In this document: positions 21,201 to 28,319 of the stretch, one piece after another | Position numbering within the stretch: position 1 is the first letter of the stretch | Layout: the number at the start of each line of letters is the position of its first letter | Assembly: GCA_963576725.1 (NCBI GenBank) | Contig: OY755252.1 | Coordinates: 43,293,552-43,357,551, forward strand | Origin: Azorinus chamasolen | Lineage: Eukaryota > Mollusca > Bivalvia > Cardiida > Solecurtidae | Reading direction: 5' to 3' | DNA: 64,000 nt | Made by a program: the position numbers and the translations under genes | The notes under the pieces: model-generated | Told to the model about the DNA's origin: nothing | The model's database searches: none | The model's input: the letters and a program-made list of their open reading frames with translations, nothing else

Positions 21201-21465
21201 ATTAGAAAATGTATTTATGATCTTATCCTCAGATTTCAGGTCAGGGCATATTGATACTTCCATATAATGCAATAACAGAACATTGAGTTCCTAAACAGGA
21301 GCCTCCTCCTGAGGAGAGGCTTAGTGAACATTAAGGGAAGAATTAACCAAGAAAACATGCTGTCGGCCGAATCAATTTTATCTATGTGGTTTGTTTATTA
21401 TTGCGGCCATGTTCTTTGCACCTTCTTTCTTTATGTCTGGGCGATTGTTTTCTTGGGGGAGGCAT
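9217..21465 (-). CDS. RS-rich nuclear protein, BCLAF1/THRAP3-like (gene span)
   Basis: Seven exons join with every splice phase matching: 21465-21422, 19361-19284, 18121-17864, 16264-15614, 12860-12645, 11739-11639, 10290-10246, plus a possible eighth at 9242-9217. The start Met (AACCATGCC) opens MPPPRKQSPRHKER. Residues about 1-180 are an RS domain. A conserved block in exon 4 carries KEKLDKRFQTLEQ and PRTFIMLFPKRDFSNP. Exon 5 carries DPRYERLYREQQ and NPNDLRYSLNKRK, which recalls the DPNDLRHDIERRRK stretch of BCLAF1/BCLAF3. The rest is Arg/Asp/Gly-rich. THRAP3/BCLAF1 proteins act in nuclear mRNA processing and export; that role is inferred. The 3' end is unresolved. All introns are loaded with MITEs. 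Confidence 0.65.
9518..9772 (+). repeat. tandem array of hairpin-arm units
   Basis: Four units of about 55-68 bases share CTCCTACAGGAGC, TTTGATCTG and ATAACTGAT...AGAGA. They are an amplification of a MITE hairpin rather than separate insertions. Confidence 0.75.
9915..10157 (+). mobile_element. TTAA-1 MITE
   Basis: TTAACCTTTTCCCTGTTCTA to GGAAAGGGTTAA. The hairpin from GCAAACAGAGTAGACCCTGA to its partner has loop GGCTCCTATAGGAGC. Confidence 0.85.
10246..10290 (-). CDS. BCLAF1/THRAP3-like exon 7
   Basis: Acceptor CTGTTACAG, donor CAG before GTTAGT. The 45 bases give EKRKIDLPDFKNRP and keep phase 1 on both sides. Confidence 0.65.
10378..10606 (+). mobile_element. TTAA-3 MITE
   Basis: TTGACCCATTCCCGCATATT to GTGGGAATGGGTTAA. 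The hairpin CATTGTGATAAATAGAGCAT has loop TTGCTCCACAGGAGCAA. Confidence 0.85.
10678..10850 (+). mobile_element. STEM-hAT MITE
   Basis: CAGAGGTCCAGATAAGATGC at the left. The hairpin arms carry TTTCTCCACCAAAC / GTTTGGTGGAGAAATGAC and CTCTTTAGAATCGTCTC with an incomplete partner. The preceding bases 10607-10677 are a TTAA-5 hairpin remnant. Confidence 0.7.
10871..10949 (-). other. tRNA-like sequence (SINE head or tRNA pseudogene)
   Basis: On the minus strand an A box (TGGTACCTCAGTCAG), an anticodon arm TTGGC-ATGGTAA-GCCAG (loop would read GGT, Thr) and a T arm CTGGGTTCGAGTCCCAG with B box are visible. The acceptor arms do not pair, so it is not called a functional tRNA. Confidence 0.55.
11115..11365 (+). 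mobile_element. TTAA-1 MITE
   Basis: TTAACCCTTTCCCTGTTCTA to AGGGAATGGGTTTAA with a full hairpin (loop TTCTATAGGAGC). Confidence 0.85.
11639..11739 (-). CDS. BCLAF1/THRAP3-like exon 6
   Basis: Acceptor GTTTAAACAG, donor ACG before GTAAAC. It encodes SKIEERRRGSWSDDRGDRRG and RDPRNSPGRNY, an Arg/Asp-rich low-complexity segment. It enters in phase 2 and leaves in phase 1. Confidence 0.7.
11851..12265 (+). mobile_element. TA-2 MITE carrying a nested TTAA-1
   Basis: The TA-2 hairpin (loop ACTCCTATAGGAGC) lies at 11872-11962. Its right end GATGGTCGCTTAA is cut by TTAA-1 and resumes GACAGGTTCTACAGTA after 12248. The uninterrupted copy at 44944 reads GATGGCGGCTTAAGACTGG. Confidence 0.75.
11997..12248 (+). 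mobile_element. TTAA-1 MITE, nested
   Basis: TTAATCCTTTCCCTGTTCTA to AGGGAAAGGGTTAA. The hairpin loop is GGCTCCTACAGGAGCC. TTAA is duplicated relative to the empty site in another TA-2 copy. Confidence 0.85.
12337..12513 (+). mobile_element. TTAA-1 MITE lacking its hairpin
   Basis: The left body runs to CACTAGCAAACAC, then jumps directly to GTTTATATGAGGGAAACGGT. The whole central palindrome is gone, apparently across the short repeat AAACAC. Confidence 0.75.
12645..12860 (-). CDS. BCLAF1/THRAP3-like exon 5
   Basis: Acceptor TTTCTCAACAG, donor CCAG before GTGAGT, phase 2 at both ends. It encodes DPRYERLYREQQRHEDH, NPNDLRYSLNKRK and an RD/GRD-rich tail. This is the strongest family-like segment. 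Confidence 0.75.
12905..13075 (+). mobile_element. TTAA-2 MITE, degenerate
   Basis: CTCCATGAATATTTATA, then GCTAACAGAGAAGACTCTGA and a decayed partner. Confidence 0.45.
13253..13448 (+). mobile_element. STEM-hAT MITE
   Basis: CAGAGGTCCAGATAAGATGC to GTTGCTCTG, with a long perfect hairpin closed by CGTCTCGAAGAGACG. Flanks ATGAAGA / ATGAAGG look like a target duplication with one change. Confidence 0.8.
14325..14460 (-). mobile_element. STEM-hAT MITE, degenerate
   Basis: AGATAAAGGTGCATATTAAA and the arms TTAGAATTGTCTC / GACAATTCTAAATAGTGGTC identify the family. Confidence 0.6.
14527..14732 (+). mobile_element. TA-3 MITE
   Basis: Body ATAAATATCGGTCTTGTAGA, arms GGTGGCAGCTTAATGCAGGG / TTGCATTAAGCAGCCACC, right terminus GGTTCTAGTACTGTA. 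Confidence 0.7.
14748..14995 (-). mobile_element. TTAA-4 MITE
   Basis: TTAACCCTTCGCTTGCTATT to GAGAAGGGTTAA, with loop AGCTCCTGCAGGAGCT. It abuts TTAA-5 through one shared TTAA. Confidence 0.85.
14992..15214 (+). mobile_element. TTAA-5 MITE
   Basis: TTAACTCTTTGCATGCTAG to TTGCGTGCAAAGAGTAA. The hairpin CAGTATAGATCCTGATGAGA has core CGCATAATAATGCG. Confidence 0.8.
15358..15608 (+). mobile_element. TTAA-2 MITE touching a 5' splice site
   Basis: Runs from ACCTTTTCCTACATGAATAT to ATGGACTAAAGGGTTAA; hairpin loop TGCTCCTACAGGAGCC. Its right TTAA is four to eight bases inside the intron that follows exon 4. Confidence 0.8.
15614..16264 (-). CDS. BCLAF1/THRAP3-like exon 4
   Basis: The largest exon (651 bases), acceptor TTTATTTATAG, donor CAAG before GTTAGT, phase 2 both ends. 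The first third is RS-type (RRRRSPSPVLQRQ, RRRSPSPYRGK). The middle encodes the conserved-looking KEKLDKRFQTLEQLAQGPFY and IGIHRGPQHIELDNDD. The end encodes KPKWMDDYKITVGQDRE and a basic tail. Confidence 0.85.
16306..16555 (+). mobile_element. TTAA-1 MITE
   Basis: TTAACTCATTCCCTGTTCTA to GAGGGAAAGGGTTAA, with hairpin loop AGCTCCTCTAGGAGCC. It lies 41 bases upstream of exon 4's acceptor in the sense of transcription. Confidence 0.85.
17125..17405 (+). repeat. 32-bp minisatellite, about nine copies
   Basis: GTGCATTACA recurs at 17129, 17161, 17193, 17225, 17257, 17289, 17321, 17353 and 17385. Units differ by single bases. Because 32 is not a multiple of three and the unit has no stop, all three forward frames are open; none is coding. 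Confidence 0.95.
17499..17748 (+). mobile_element. chimeric MITE: TTAA-2 left half, TTAA-3 right half
   Basis: The left half follows TTAA-2 (ATGAATATTCAGGTAAGAAA, GGCAGAAACTGT, CAGACCCTGATTAGATGGCT). At CTCCTTTT it switches to TTAA-3 (CTCTAGTTAATGC, GTAGATTTATTCAAAG, GAGGGAACTGGTTAA). The joint falls at the hairpin loop and is TTAA-bounded. Confidence 0.75.
17864..18121 (-). CDS. BCLAF1/THRAP3-like exon 3 (RS domain)
   Basis: 258 bases, phase 2 both ends, acceptor TACATGTAG, donor AAAGAA before GTAAGT. Pure RS sequence with SPHTTRRSR units. The coding DNA at 17966-18073 is a 27-bp minisatellite of about four units, three nearly identical. Confidence 0.8.
18434..18720 (-). mobile_element. two decayed TTAA-2 hairpins
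   Basis: GCAAACAGAGCAGACCCTGA at 18437 and ACAAACAGAGTAGACCCAGA at 18540, the second followed by a reversed TTAA-2 body. Confidence 0.55.
18730..18996 (-). mobile_element. TTAA-3-related MITE carrying FB75
   Basis: CACTGTGATAAAAT...GAGCA on the left arm and TGCTCTATTTATCACAATGG on the right arm, ending GCGTAATGGGTTAA. The right arm is interrupted after GAGCAAAT. Confidence 0.65.
18848..18922. mobile_element. FB75 foldback element, copy 1
   Basis: Exactly 75 bases: two 36-base arms with one mismatch around AAA. Begins CGAGGGCTTGGTGCAAAAC. AAAT is duplicated at 18844-18847 and 18923-18926. Uninterrupted TTAA-3 copies read GAGCAAATGCTC at this point, so the empty site is known. Confidence 0.85.
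19135..19247. repeat. imperfect inverted repeat
   Basis: TCAATGGACAAAT on the left pairs with TTGTCCATTGA on the right; AATATGAGAATCACTCA pairs with TGAGTGATTCTCATATT. Two or more bulges. It lies in the intron after exon 2 (read on the minus strand), about 40 bases from its GC donor. Confidence 0.8.
19284..19361 (-). CDS. BCLAF1/THRAP3-like exon 2 with GC donor
   Basis: 78 bases, phase 2 both ends, encoding ARSRSYSPKHSRRRRSRSPS and RSPKR. The acceptor is TACGTCAG. The donor is AAG before GCAAGT, a GC-AG intron with an otherwise ideal consensus. Confidence 0.75.
19790..20640. other. unclassified repeat-like segment
   Basis: Both ends carry TATTGCGATAGTATTG-like motifs (19835-19915 and 20548-20600). 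The middle is CpG-containing. A minus-strand ATGGCGGAAGGAAG near 20465 gives only 16 codons. Possibly an old DNA transposon; boundaries not defined. Confidence 0.3.
20828..21133 (-). mobile_element. TTAA-2 MITE with a small insertion
   Basis: TTAACCCTTTACTCCATACA, hairpin CAGCTCCTATTGGAGCCATC, then the reversed body to TTACATGAATA. About 55 extra bases (21051-21105) precede ATATTCATGGAGTAAATGG. Confidence 0.6.
21422..21465 (-). CDS. BCLAF1/THRAP3-like first coding exon
   Basis: ATG at 21465 in AACCATGCC context opens MPPPRKQSPRHKER and ends AAG before GTGCAA in phase 2, which matches exon 2 exactly. The N terminus is already RS/KR-like. Confidence 0.7.
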
Positions 21466-21653
21466 GGTTCTGTAGACGTTTTCTTGTCGTTTTATAGAAT
21501 TGACACACACGCGATTCCTCTCAGGTTGTCGCCATTTGCAAACGTATTCTACCAATCAAATCCAAGGATTCGTCCGGTGAATTACGAGAAACGCGCGTTC
21601 GTGAAAATCACTTAATGCTGAAGTGACCTAGCATACTAATCCACATTGCAGTT
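21466..21653. promoter_or_regulatory. candidate bidirectional promoter and 5' UTRs
   Basis: A locally CpG-richer stretch (GACGTTTTCTTGTCG, GGTTGTCGCC, ATTCGTCCGG, GAAACGCGCGTTCG) with CCAAT at about 21551. It lies just upstream of the minus-strand start at 21465. On the plus strand a donor GTAAGTA follows GCAGTT at 21653 and could end a noncoding first exon spliced to 31707. Inferred, not proven. Confidence 0.35.
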
Positions 21654-22027
21654 GTAAGTATATTGTATTGTTTTGCTATTTAACAGTTTGCATTTTAAGT
21701 TCAATTTATCATTTTCTTGCTTGTAAGTGCAGAAAGTGTTATATTTGAGAGTTAATCGTATTTCTGTTATTTCACCTGAGCAAATTCTTTCTGAATATCT
21801 ATAGATATATATATACATGATGTTTTTAAACTTTAAATTAAAGCTCTGTGATTGTGTTTTTTATTTTACTTTATTTTTATACTAATCATGAATGCAAACT
21901 TAACATAGAACACACCATTCAAAGGTTTCCACATATTTGTTAAAGAAAAAATAGGACATTATTCATCATGACAGAGATCCTGCATGATAATTAGCTGTGT
22001 TAAATAAAACATTTTCAAAAGTTTCGA

Positions 22028-22150
22028 CTTTTTTCTCCACCAAACCCAATGGCGTGACCCCTCTTTAGAATTGTCTCGATGAGATGATTCAATATAGAGT
22101 AGTCACAACATATAGGCCGGTGGAGAAATTGACGATTTTAATACACACCT
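22028..22150 (-). mobile_element. STEM-hAT MITE, degenerate
   Basis: TTTCTCCACCAAACCC and GGTGGAGAAATTGACGATTT arms around TTAGAATTGTCTCGATGAGA. Confidence 0.6.
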
Positions 22151-22891
22151 TAAAATTTATCTAAGCTTTGATCATAATTGGAATCTTAATGTTCTGATTT
22201 TTGACATTACATTCTACTTTTATGTTGACCCAGTCTTAGAGTCTTAATTAGTAAGAAATGAGGATTATATGAATATTAATTAGCTGTTTATATTCATTAT
22301 TGGCATCATGAACAAGGGTCGTTTTAGTTAACCATGCATATTGCAGACACGTCTGCATGGAGAAATGCTGATAATCTTATTTTGTAAACGAACAAAACAG
22401 GTTCCTCTAGGAGTCATATATCTGATCAGGGTTAAATGCTTGCAAATCACACTGCACACATCTGCACATTCTTAAGTTTTCATTCTATCAGCTGATGTAG
22501 AGTTATTTTCAGAGAATCACTGCCATGGAGACGGAGGCAGCCTGAAACTCGTTGATTTGAAATCGACTGATAATCCACATCTGTGTAAACTTTCCTTTCA
22601 ATAGTAAATGTAATTCAATATATGATTACTTGTAAATAGTTTGGATCCAGATTAGACTCCAAATAACTTTCAGTCTCATTAGGACTGATCGAAACTGCTT
22701 CAGACAACCAGAAAATGTTTTTTTGAATAAGAGATATTTTAATGTTGATCCTTCATTATTCAAGCAGACAAACATTTTTGCAGATGCATTAGTTATACTT
22801 AGCGTTGAAAGGGTTAAGATAAACATTGCATTTGAGCTGCTGTTGATTTCCCAAACTACACGTACCATTAATGCCATCACAGAGCAGCTGG

Positions 22892-23163
22892 TTTAACTCT
22901 TAATTTACCTGTTCAATATTCATGTAAGAAATATCATCAATTTGCATCATGAATATTTATTAGCTGAATTTTTAATAATGTAAAGTTTACATGGCAATTT
23001 TTGGATTTGGCAAAATTTGTGGAATTAAATCTATATTCATGTCATATTAGCAAACAGAGCAGATCTCGACTCTCCTATACAAGCCATCTGGTCTGGGTCT
23101 GCTCTGTTTGTAAATTTACTAATTTAGGCATAAATAGAGTTTATATATGAAGGAAAGGGTTAA
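22892..23163 (+). mobile_element. TTAA-2 MITE
   Basis: TTAACTCTTAATTTACCTGT with ATATTCATGTAAGAAAT, hairpin GCAAACAGAGCAGATCTCGA, right end GGAAAGGGTTAA. Confidence 0.65.
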
Positions 23164-23606
23164 TCCATCCATAATTTCAACAGTGAATTTTCAAAGTGGA
23201 ATATAGTCCATCAGTGTTTAACTATAGAGTCGACCCAGTAAGACATGCTTAACTTAATTAATTGAATATTTTGAATGACAAACAATGCACAGAGTGGTCT
23301 GAGGGTTCCTCTAGCAGTCTTCTAATGTAGGTCAACACTGTTTGCAAATGCCAGAGCATGCATGTCCCACATTCAAAGGGTTAGCCATTTACCGGATAGA
23401 GACACCTTTATGATAACTTCGCAAACAGAGTAGACCCAGATCAAACAGCTCCTGTTGGAATTAATTGCATGTCTCACCTGAGGGTCTGCTTTGTGATGTG
23501 CTTATGAAATAATGTAAAGTTAATATTTTTTTTACATACATATTTTATCAGGTAAAGACTAATCCTTTACTCCATAGATACACCTTTTTACGCCTTTACA
23601 AAAAGA

Positions 23607-23854
23607 GTAAACCCTTTCCCTCATATAAACGTGTTTTCAAGCATTTGCAAACAGAGTAGACCCAGATCAGACGGCTCCTAGAGGAGCCGTCTGATTAGGG
23701 TCTACTCTGTTTGCTAATAGAATTTCAAAGATCTTTGTCATTACTTTCTAAATGGCTAAAATATTCCGCCTTCGATATTTCACTTTAACTATTTTGTCCA
23801 TGAAAATTCAGTAGGTATTAAAATTGGTAATACATAGAACAGGGAAAGGGTTAA
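23607..23854 (-). mobile_element. TTAA-1 MITE, reversed
   Basis: Full-length, hairpin loop GGCTCCTAGAGGAGCC, ending ACAGGGAAAGGGTTAA. First of three MITEs in a row. Confidence 0.85.
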
Positions 23855-24121
23855 TTTCCATGTTCTATATTTAGTCAAAATTCCATTACCTACTGAGTAT
23901 TCATGGATTAAAGAGTTATAATGAAATATAGCAGGTGGAATATTGTAGCCATTTTAGAAACTAAAACAACAGATCTTTCAAATTCCATTAATTAGCAATA
24001 TAACAGCATGAGCAGACCCTGATCAGGCGGCTCCTATAAGAACCGTCTTATCTGGGACTACTCTGTTTGCAAATGTGTGAAAATGTGCTTATATATACAT
24101 GTACATGGAGGAAATGGTTAA
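23851..24121 (+). mobile_element. TTAA-1 MITE
   Basis: Starts at the shared TTAA (TTAATTTCCATGTTCTATAT) and ends GGAGGAAATGGTTAA; decayed hairpin. Confidence 0.75.
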
Positions 24122-24345
24122 CCCTTTTGGTGTTGACTCATTTAATTCATGTAAGAAATAATGACATTTTGAATATTTCTATAACGGCAAATGCACACAT
24201 GCAGGCTTTATGGCATTGGTAGAAACTGTATATATATAGTCAGATCTGTTATAATTTCATAAGCAAACAGAGCAGACGTACCTAATCAGACGACCATCTG
24301 ATCTATGTCTACTCTAGCTGTTTGCAAAGGCATGAAAAGGAAACT
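24118..24345 (+). mobile_element. TTAA-2 MITE
   Basis: Shares TTAA with the preceding copy; TTCATGTAAGAAATAATGAC body and a shortened hairpin near 24263-24326. Confidence 0.65.
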
Positions 24346-24495
24346 GAAACATGTTAATTACCTCATTGCATACCTGCCGAGATGTAAACAGTTTGGGTCC
24401 AGATGAGACACTGAGTAACTTGGCATCTCACGAGAGTCCAAACTGTTTAAAACATGTCATGGGTTTTGAAGAATGATGGAAAGAAACCTCTTTAA

Positions 24496-24747
24496 ATAAC
24501 CCTTTACTCCATAAATGTGCCTTAATTTCTACGCCTTTGCAAACAGAGTAGACCCAGATCAGATGGTCCCTGTAGGAGCCATCTGATCAGGGTCTGCTCT
24601 GTTTGCTCATGATATAGATATGATTCTATAGTTTCTGTCAAGGCCAAAACATTCTGTGTCCATGTTCTAGTATAACAATTTATCTATAATTAGTATTCAT
24701 GATGTCATTATTTCTTACATGAAATTCTCCATGGAGTAAAGGGTTAA
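24496..24747 (-). mobile_element. TTAA-2 MITE, reversed
   Basis: ATAACCCTTTACTCCATAAA to ATGGAGTAAAGGGTTAA, hairpin GCAAACAGAGTAGACCCAGA. A TTAA-5 hairpin remnant lies just left at 24370-24455. Confidence 0.8.
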
Positions 24748-24749
24748 CG

Positions 24750-25480
24750 CTGTACGTTATAGAGATGCCTCATGCGTTTTAATACCTTTGTATACAGAGT
24801 AGATCCAAATCAGAATCTTATACCATTATATATGTAGATAAGAATTTGCAGTGACTACTCCTTTTATGGGCTTAGATTTGTCCCCAGTCCCTCTTCCAAA
24901 AGTGTATATTTTGCCCCAAATTTTGTTGCATTTTCCCTATCCTTAGAAAGAGTTCATTTCAAGGATAAATAATTCAATAACAATTATCAATTTAGTCTCA
25001 AACATACATCTCTAAACAATGAGAGTAATTATTTAACAGTTAAAACCTACAAAAGGGTAAATTGTTTGTACTCTTTGTTCTTAATTTTGATTCCCAAATT
25101 TGACATTTTCCGATACATATTTCCCCCGTGAAAAGGCCTGCCACCCTTCTCCCAAAAGAGGGAAAAAGGTCCAGCTGCAGTCCTGAAAACTAAGGTTTCT
25201 TTTATTTCTCTGCAATATGAGTGTCATACAGTTTAGATCCTGATGAGATGCCAAGTTATTGAGCATTTCATTTGGGTCCAAACTGTTTGCATTATACTCA
25301 AGTTTAACACTGATTAGCTGTCAAAAAATATAAAATATAATAGCTGCTAACTGCCCCCAATCTTGTTCCATTTATTGACACCATTCTAATTTCTGTGTGC
25401 AAAGTAACTGCACACACACATAAACATGCACAACAGTCAGTAAGGATCTGCTGAGGTAACGTACATTGTATTGATATATT
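24750..25480. other. mostly unassigned DNA
   Basis: Only a TTAA-5-like hairpin (25228-25290, ATCCTGATGAGATGCC... GGGTCCAAACTGTTTGC) is recognised. No coding signal. Confidence 0.5.
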
Positions 25481-25733
25481 ATTTACTTTTAACCTTTTAC
25501 CATATAAACATTTAGTAAGAAATATTGATGATATGAAAATTAATATGCATGATTCTTTTTATTATGGCAAATTATTAACCAGAGCATTAAATTTTGTACT
25601 ATGGCAGGAATTGCAGAATCATATCTGCATTATTTTATTATTCATGATGTCATTAATTTTTACATGAATATCCAACAAGGAAAGGGTTAAACTTTCAATA
25701 CTATTGGCCAAATTATGATAGCCTATGGAAACA

Positions 25734-25988
25734 TTAAACCCTTCTCTTGCTGAATTTTAAAATGCATTTCTTCTTCTTTACCTATGCCATGTGGTATAAT
25801 TATATATATCTTCACTGTCTACAATTATTTCACTGTGCAATCACTGCTGTGGAGTGCAATGGTTGCATGCACAATCAATTTGTAAATAGTGCAGACCCTG
25901 ATGGGAAAGCTCCTGCAGGAGCTGTCTCATTTGGGTCTTCACTATTTACATGTAGGTATATTGACATGAATAGCAAGCGAAGGGTTAA
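25734..25988 (+). mobile_element. TTAA-4 MITE
   Basis: TTAAACCCTTCTCTTGCTGA to AGCAAGCGAAGGGTTAA, loop AGCTCCTGCAGGAGCT. Confidence 0.85.
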
Positions 25989-26066
25989 GATGCTGATGAG
26001 ATGCAGTGAAACAGGCCGTCTCATCAGCTATAGGGTGTTAAGTGTTTTATAAAAAATGAAGGAAAA

Positions 26067-26319
26067 TTAACGTACCATTCCCTCATCTTGACGCGTTTTG
26101 ATGTCTCTTTAAAAGTCACTTTTTGAAACCATTGTGATAAATAGAGCATTTGCTCCATATGAGCAAACGTTCTATTTAAAGTATTTATCACAATGGTTTC
26201 AAAACTACACAATTCTAAAAAGTTCCTTTTCTCTGGTAAAATATTTTTTTAGTATAGATTTATTCAAAGCGGTTGGGTTTTAAAATAGCCTAGCTACCGG
26301 GTATGAGGGAATGGGTTAA
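26067..26319 (+). mobile_element. TTAA-3 MITE
   Basis: TTAACGTACCATTCCCTC to GAGGGAATGGGTTAA, hairpin around 26130-26200 slightly disrupted by ATTTAAAGT. Confidence 0.75.
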
Positions 26320-26679
26320 ACCATTTAGAACATTTTTGCAAAAGAAAGTCACTTAATATTAAGCAACCACCTTCTTATAAAGATACCCATGCTTTATCAT
26401 TAAGTGGTCGCATTAGAGGGGTTCTACTGTATTTGCAAACCGAGGAGGCAATAGGAGCTATCTGATCAGGATCTGCTATGTTTCTTATGAACTTATAATA
26501 GATCTGACTCATCAGTTTCTATCAATATCCTTGAAAGTGTTCATCTGGTTGGTAATTCCAATGTGTAAATATTCTTTCTATGACAACCAAAATGGTATTT
26601 TTACCTGCTGACGGTTTAATTCGGACACATCTGTGTGCTTCATCAGAGCACTGCTCCAATTTCTCTTATTTCTTTAGAG

Positions 26680-26950
26680 GTCCATGCAGATAAGATGCAT
26701 AAATTTAAATATTTTTAAGAATAATGTCTTTAAATCTCTCCACCAAACCTTATACTGTGACCACTCTTTAGAATCATCTCAAAGAGACGATTCTAAAGAG
26801 TGGTCACAGTACAGGGTTTGGTGGAGAAATGACGATTCTAAAGAGTGGTCACAGTACAGGGTTTGGTGGAGAAATGACGATTCTAAAGAGTGGTCACAGT
26901 ACAGGGTTTGGTGGAGAAATGACGATTTTAGTGTTTGTATATGCACCATT
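26680..26950 (+). mobile_element. STEM-hAT MITE with an amplified arm
   Basis: AGAGGTCCATGCAGATAAGA at the left; the right hairpin arm is present three times (26786-26920). Confidence 0.75.
26786..26920 (+). repeat. three identical 45-bp units
   Basis: GACGATTCTAAAGAGTGGTC starts units at 26786, 26831 and 26876; the three units are identical. 45 is divisible by three, hence a false repetitive frame. Confidence 0.95.
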
Positions 26951-27440
26951 ATCTGCACCTCGGTAAATCTTTGCAAACTTGTAACTACCAACTTTTCAAA
27001 CAGTATAAATCCTGATGAGACCTCGCATGATGCGGAGTCTCATCAAGATTTAAAGTGTTTGCATAGGTACTCACAGTTTCGCTGCTAGCGTGCAAAGAGT
27101 AAGAGAATCAGGTACGTGTTAGCAATACATCATTGAGCACTTTATGATTTTCTATTTTGTTTGATTATCTTAATTTTGTGGAAACACTTTCATTTCTTGT
27201 TTTAGCCAAGCTATTGTTCTTGGGGAAAAGCTTGAGCCTATTTGCCAGTCAGCTCCATCCAAGCAAAATTATTATCATTGTTACTCAGAGCAGTAGATAA
27301 TTCTAGAAATAGATTAAAAAAAATCTTAATTTTTAAAGATTATTTTTATTATTTTCTTTGAAAATATCTTCTAGCATATTTTTTCTAGGTGAGTAGGTCC
27401 ATTTTTTTTTAGAGCTAGTTCTCTTTTATACATACTGTGT

Positions 27441-27677
27441 GTTAACTCATTCCCTCATAGGCTATTTTTAGACCAAACCTCTTAATAATTCTGCTGAAAA
27501 GAAGCATTTACTACAAAAATGGATGTTTTTAGAATTACATGTATGTAGTTTTAAAACCATTGTGATAAATAGAGCTTTTGTTCCTATGGAGCAAATGTTT
27601 TATTTATCACAATTATCTCAAAAAGTGACTTACAGAGGCAACTATAAATGCGTAATTATGAGAGAATGGCTAAATAA
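27441..27677 (-). mobile_element. TTAA-3 MITE, reversed
   Basis: TTAACTCATTCCCTCATAGG, hairpin CATTGTGATAAATAGAGC with loop TTCCTATGGAGC. Confidence 0.7.
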
Positions 27678-27829
27678 CTATCCCAAGTCCTCACATGCAC
27701 TCACCCCAACCTCCAATTACACCCATCTCTGACCCAGCCCAACCCTTTTGTGTTTTATATATGGATTAGAATATATATATGTTTGTGTATGTCGACTTCA
27801 GCAAAATTTAATGCACTTTTCTTTTTCTT

Positions 27830-28065
27830 GTTCACCCTTTACCTCATGAATATTCATGTAAGTAATAACGACTGTACGAAGAGTAATTAGTTGAAATTTG
27901 ATAATGACATACCGGTAATTATGGTAACAGGAATTTTTACCATGGCAGTAATATTACTTTGTAGGCAAACAGAGCAGATCCTGATTGAACCGCTCCTACA
28001 GTAGTTATCTGATCTTGGTCTACTCTGTTTGCAAAGGCAAGCGCTTTTTGTATCATGTTACTCCA
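27830..28065 (+). mobile_element. TTAA-2 MITE
   Basis: CACCCTTTACCTCATGAATA, AATTATGGTAACAGGAATTT, hairpin GCAAACAGAGCAGATCCTGA. Confidence 0.6.
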
Positions 28066-28319
28066 TTGGAGTAGGAACATACTTCACCTTTAACCTACCC
28101 ATTACCTCATATACTAAGGCTATTTTTAGACCAAATCTCTTTGAATAAATCTACTGCAAAAGAGTGTTTACTAGAAAAAAGGAAAAATGTAGAATTATGT
28201 AGATTTGAAACCATTGTGATAAACAGAGCATTAATATTTTGCTCCTTGCTCCTTTGCAAATGCTCTATTTATAGCAATGGGTTAAAATATGTCAATATGA
28301 TGGAATAAGCTCTAATTTT

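Noticed and set aside
26684..27088. A 134-codon frame with repeated EWSQYRVWWRNDDSK
   Set aside because: Caused by the 45-bp triplication of a MITE arm; the sequence is a hairpin, not coding.
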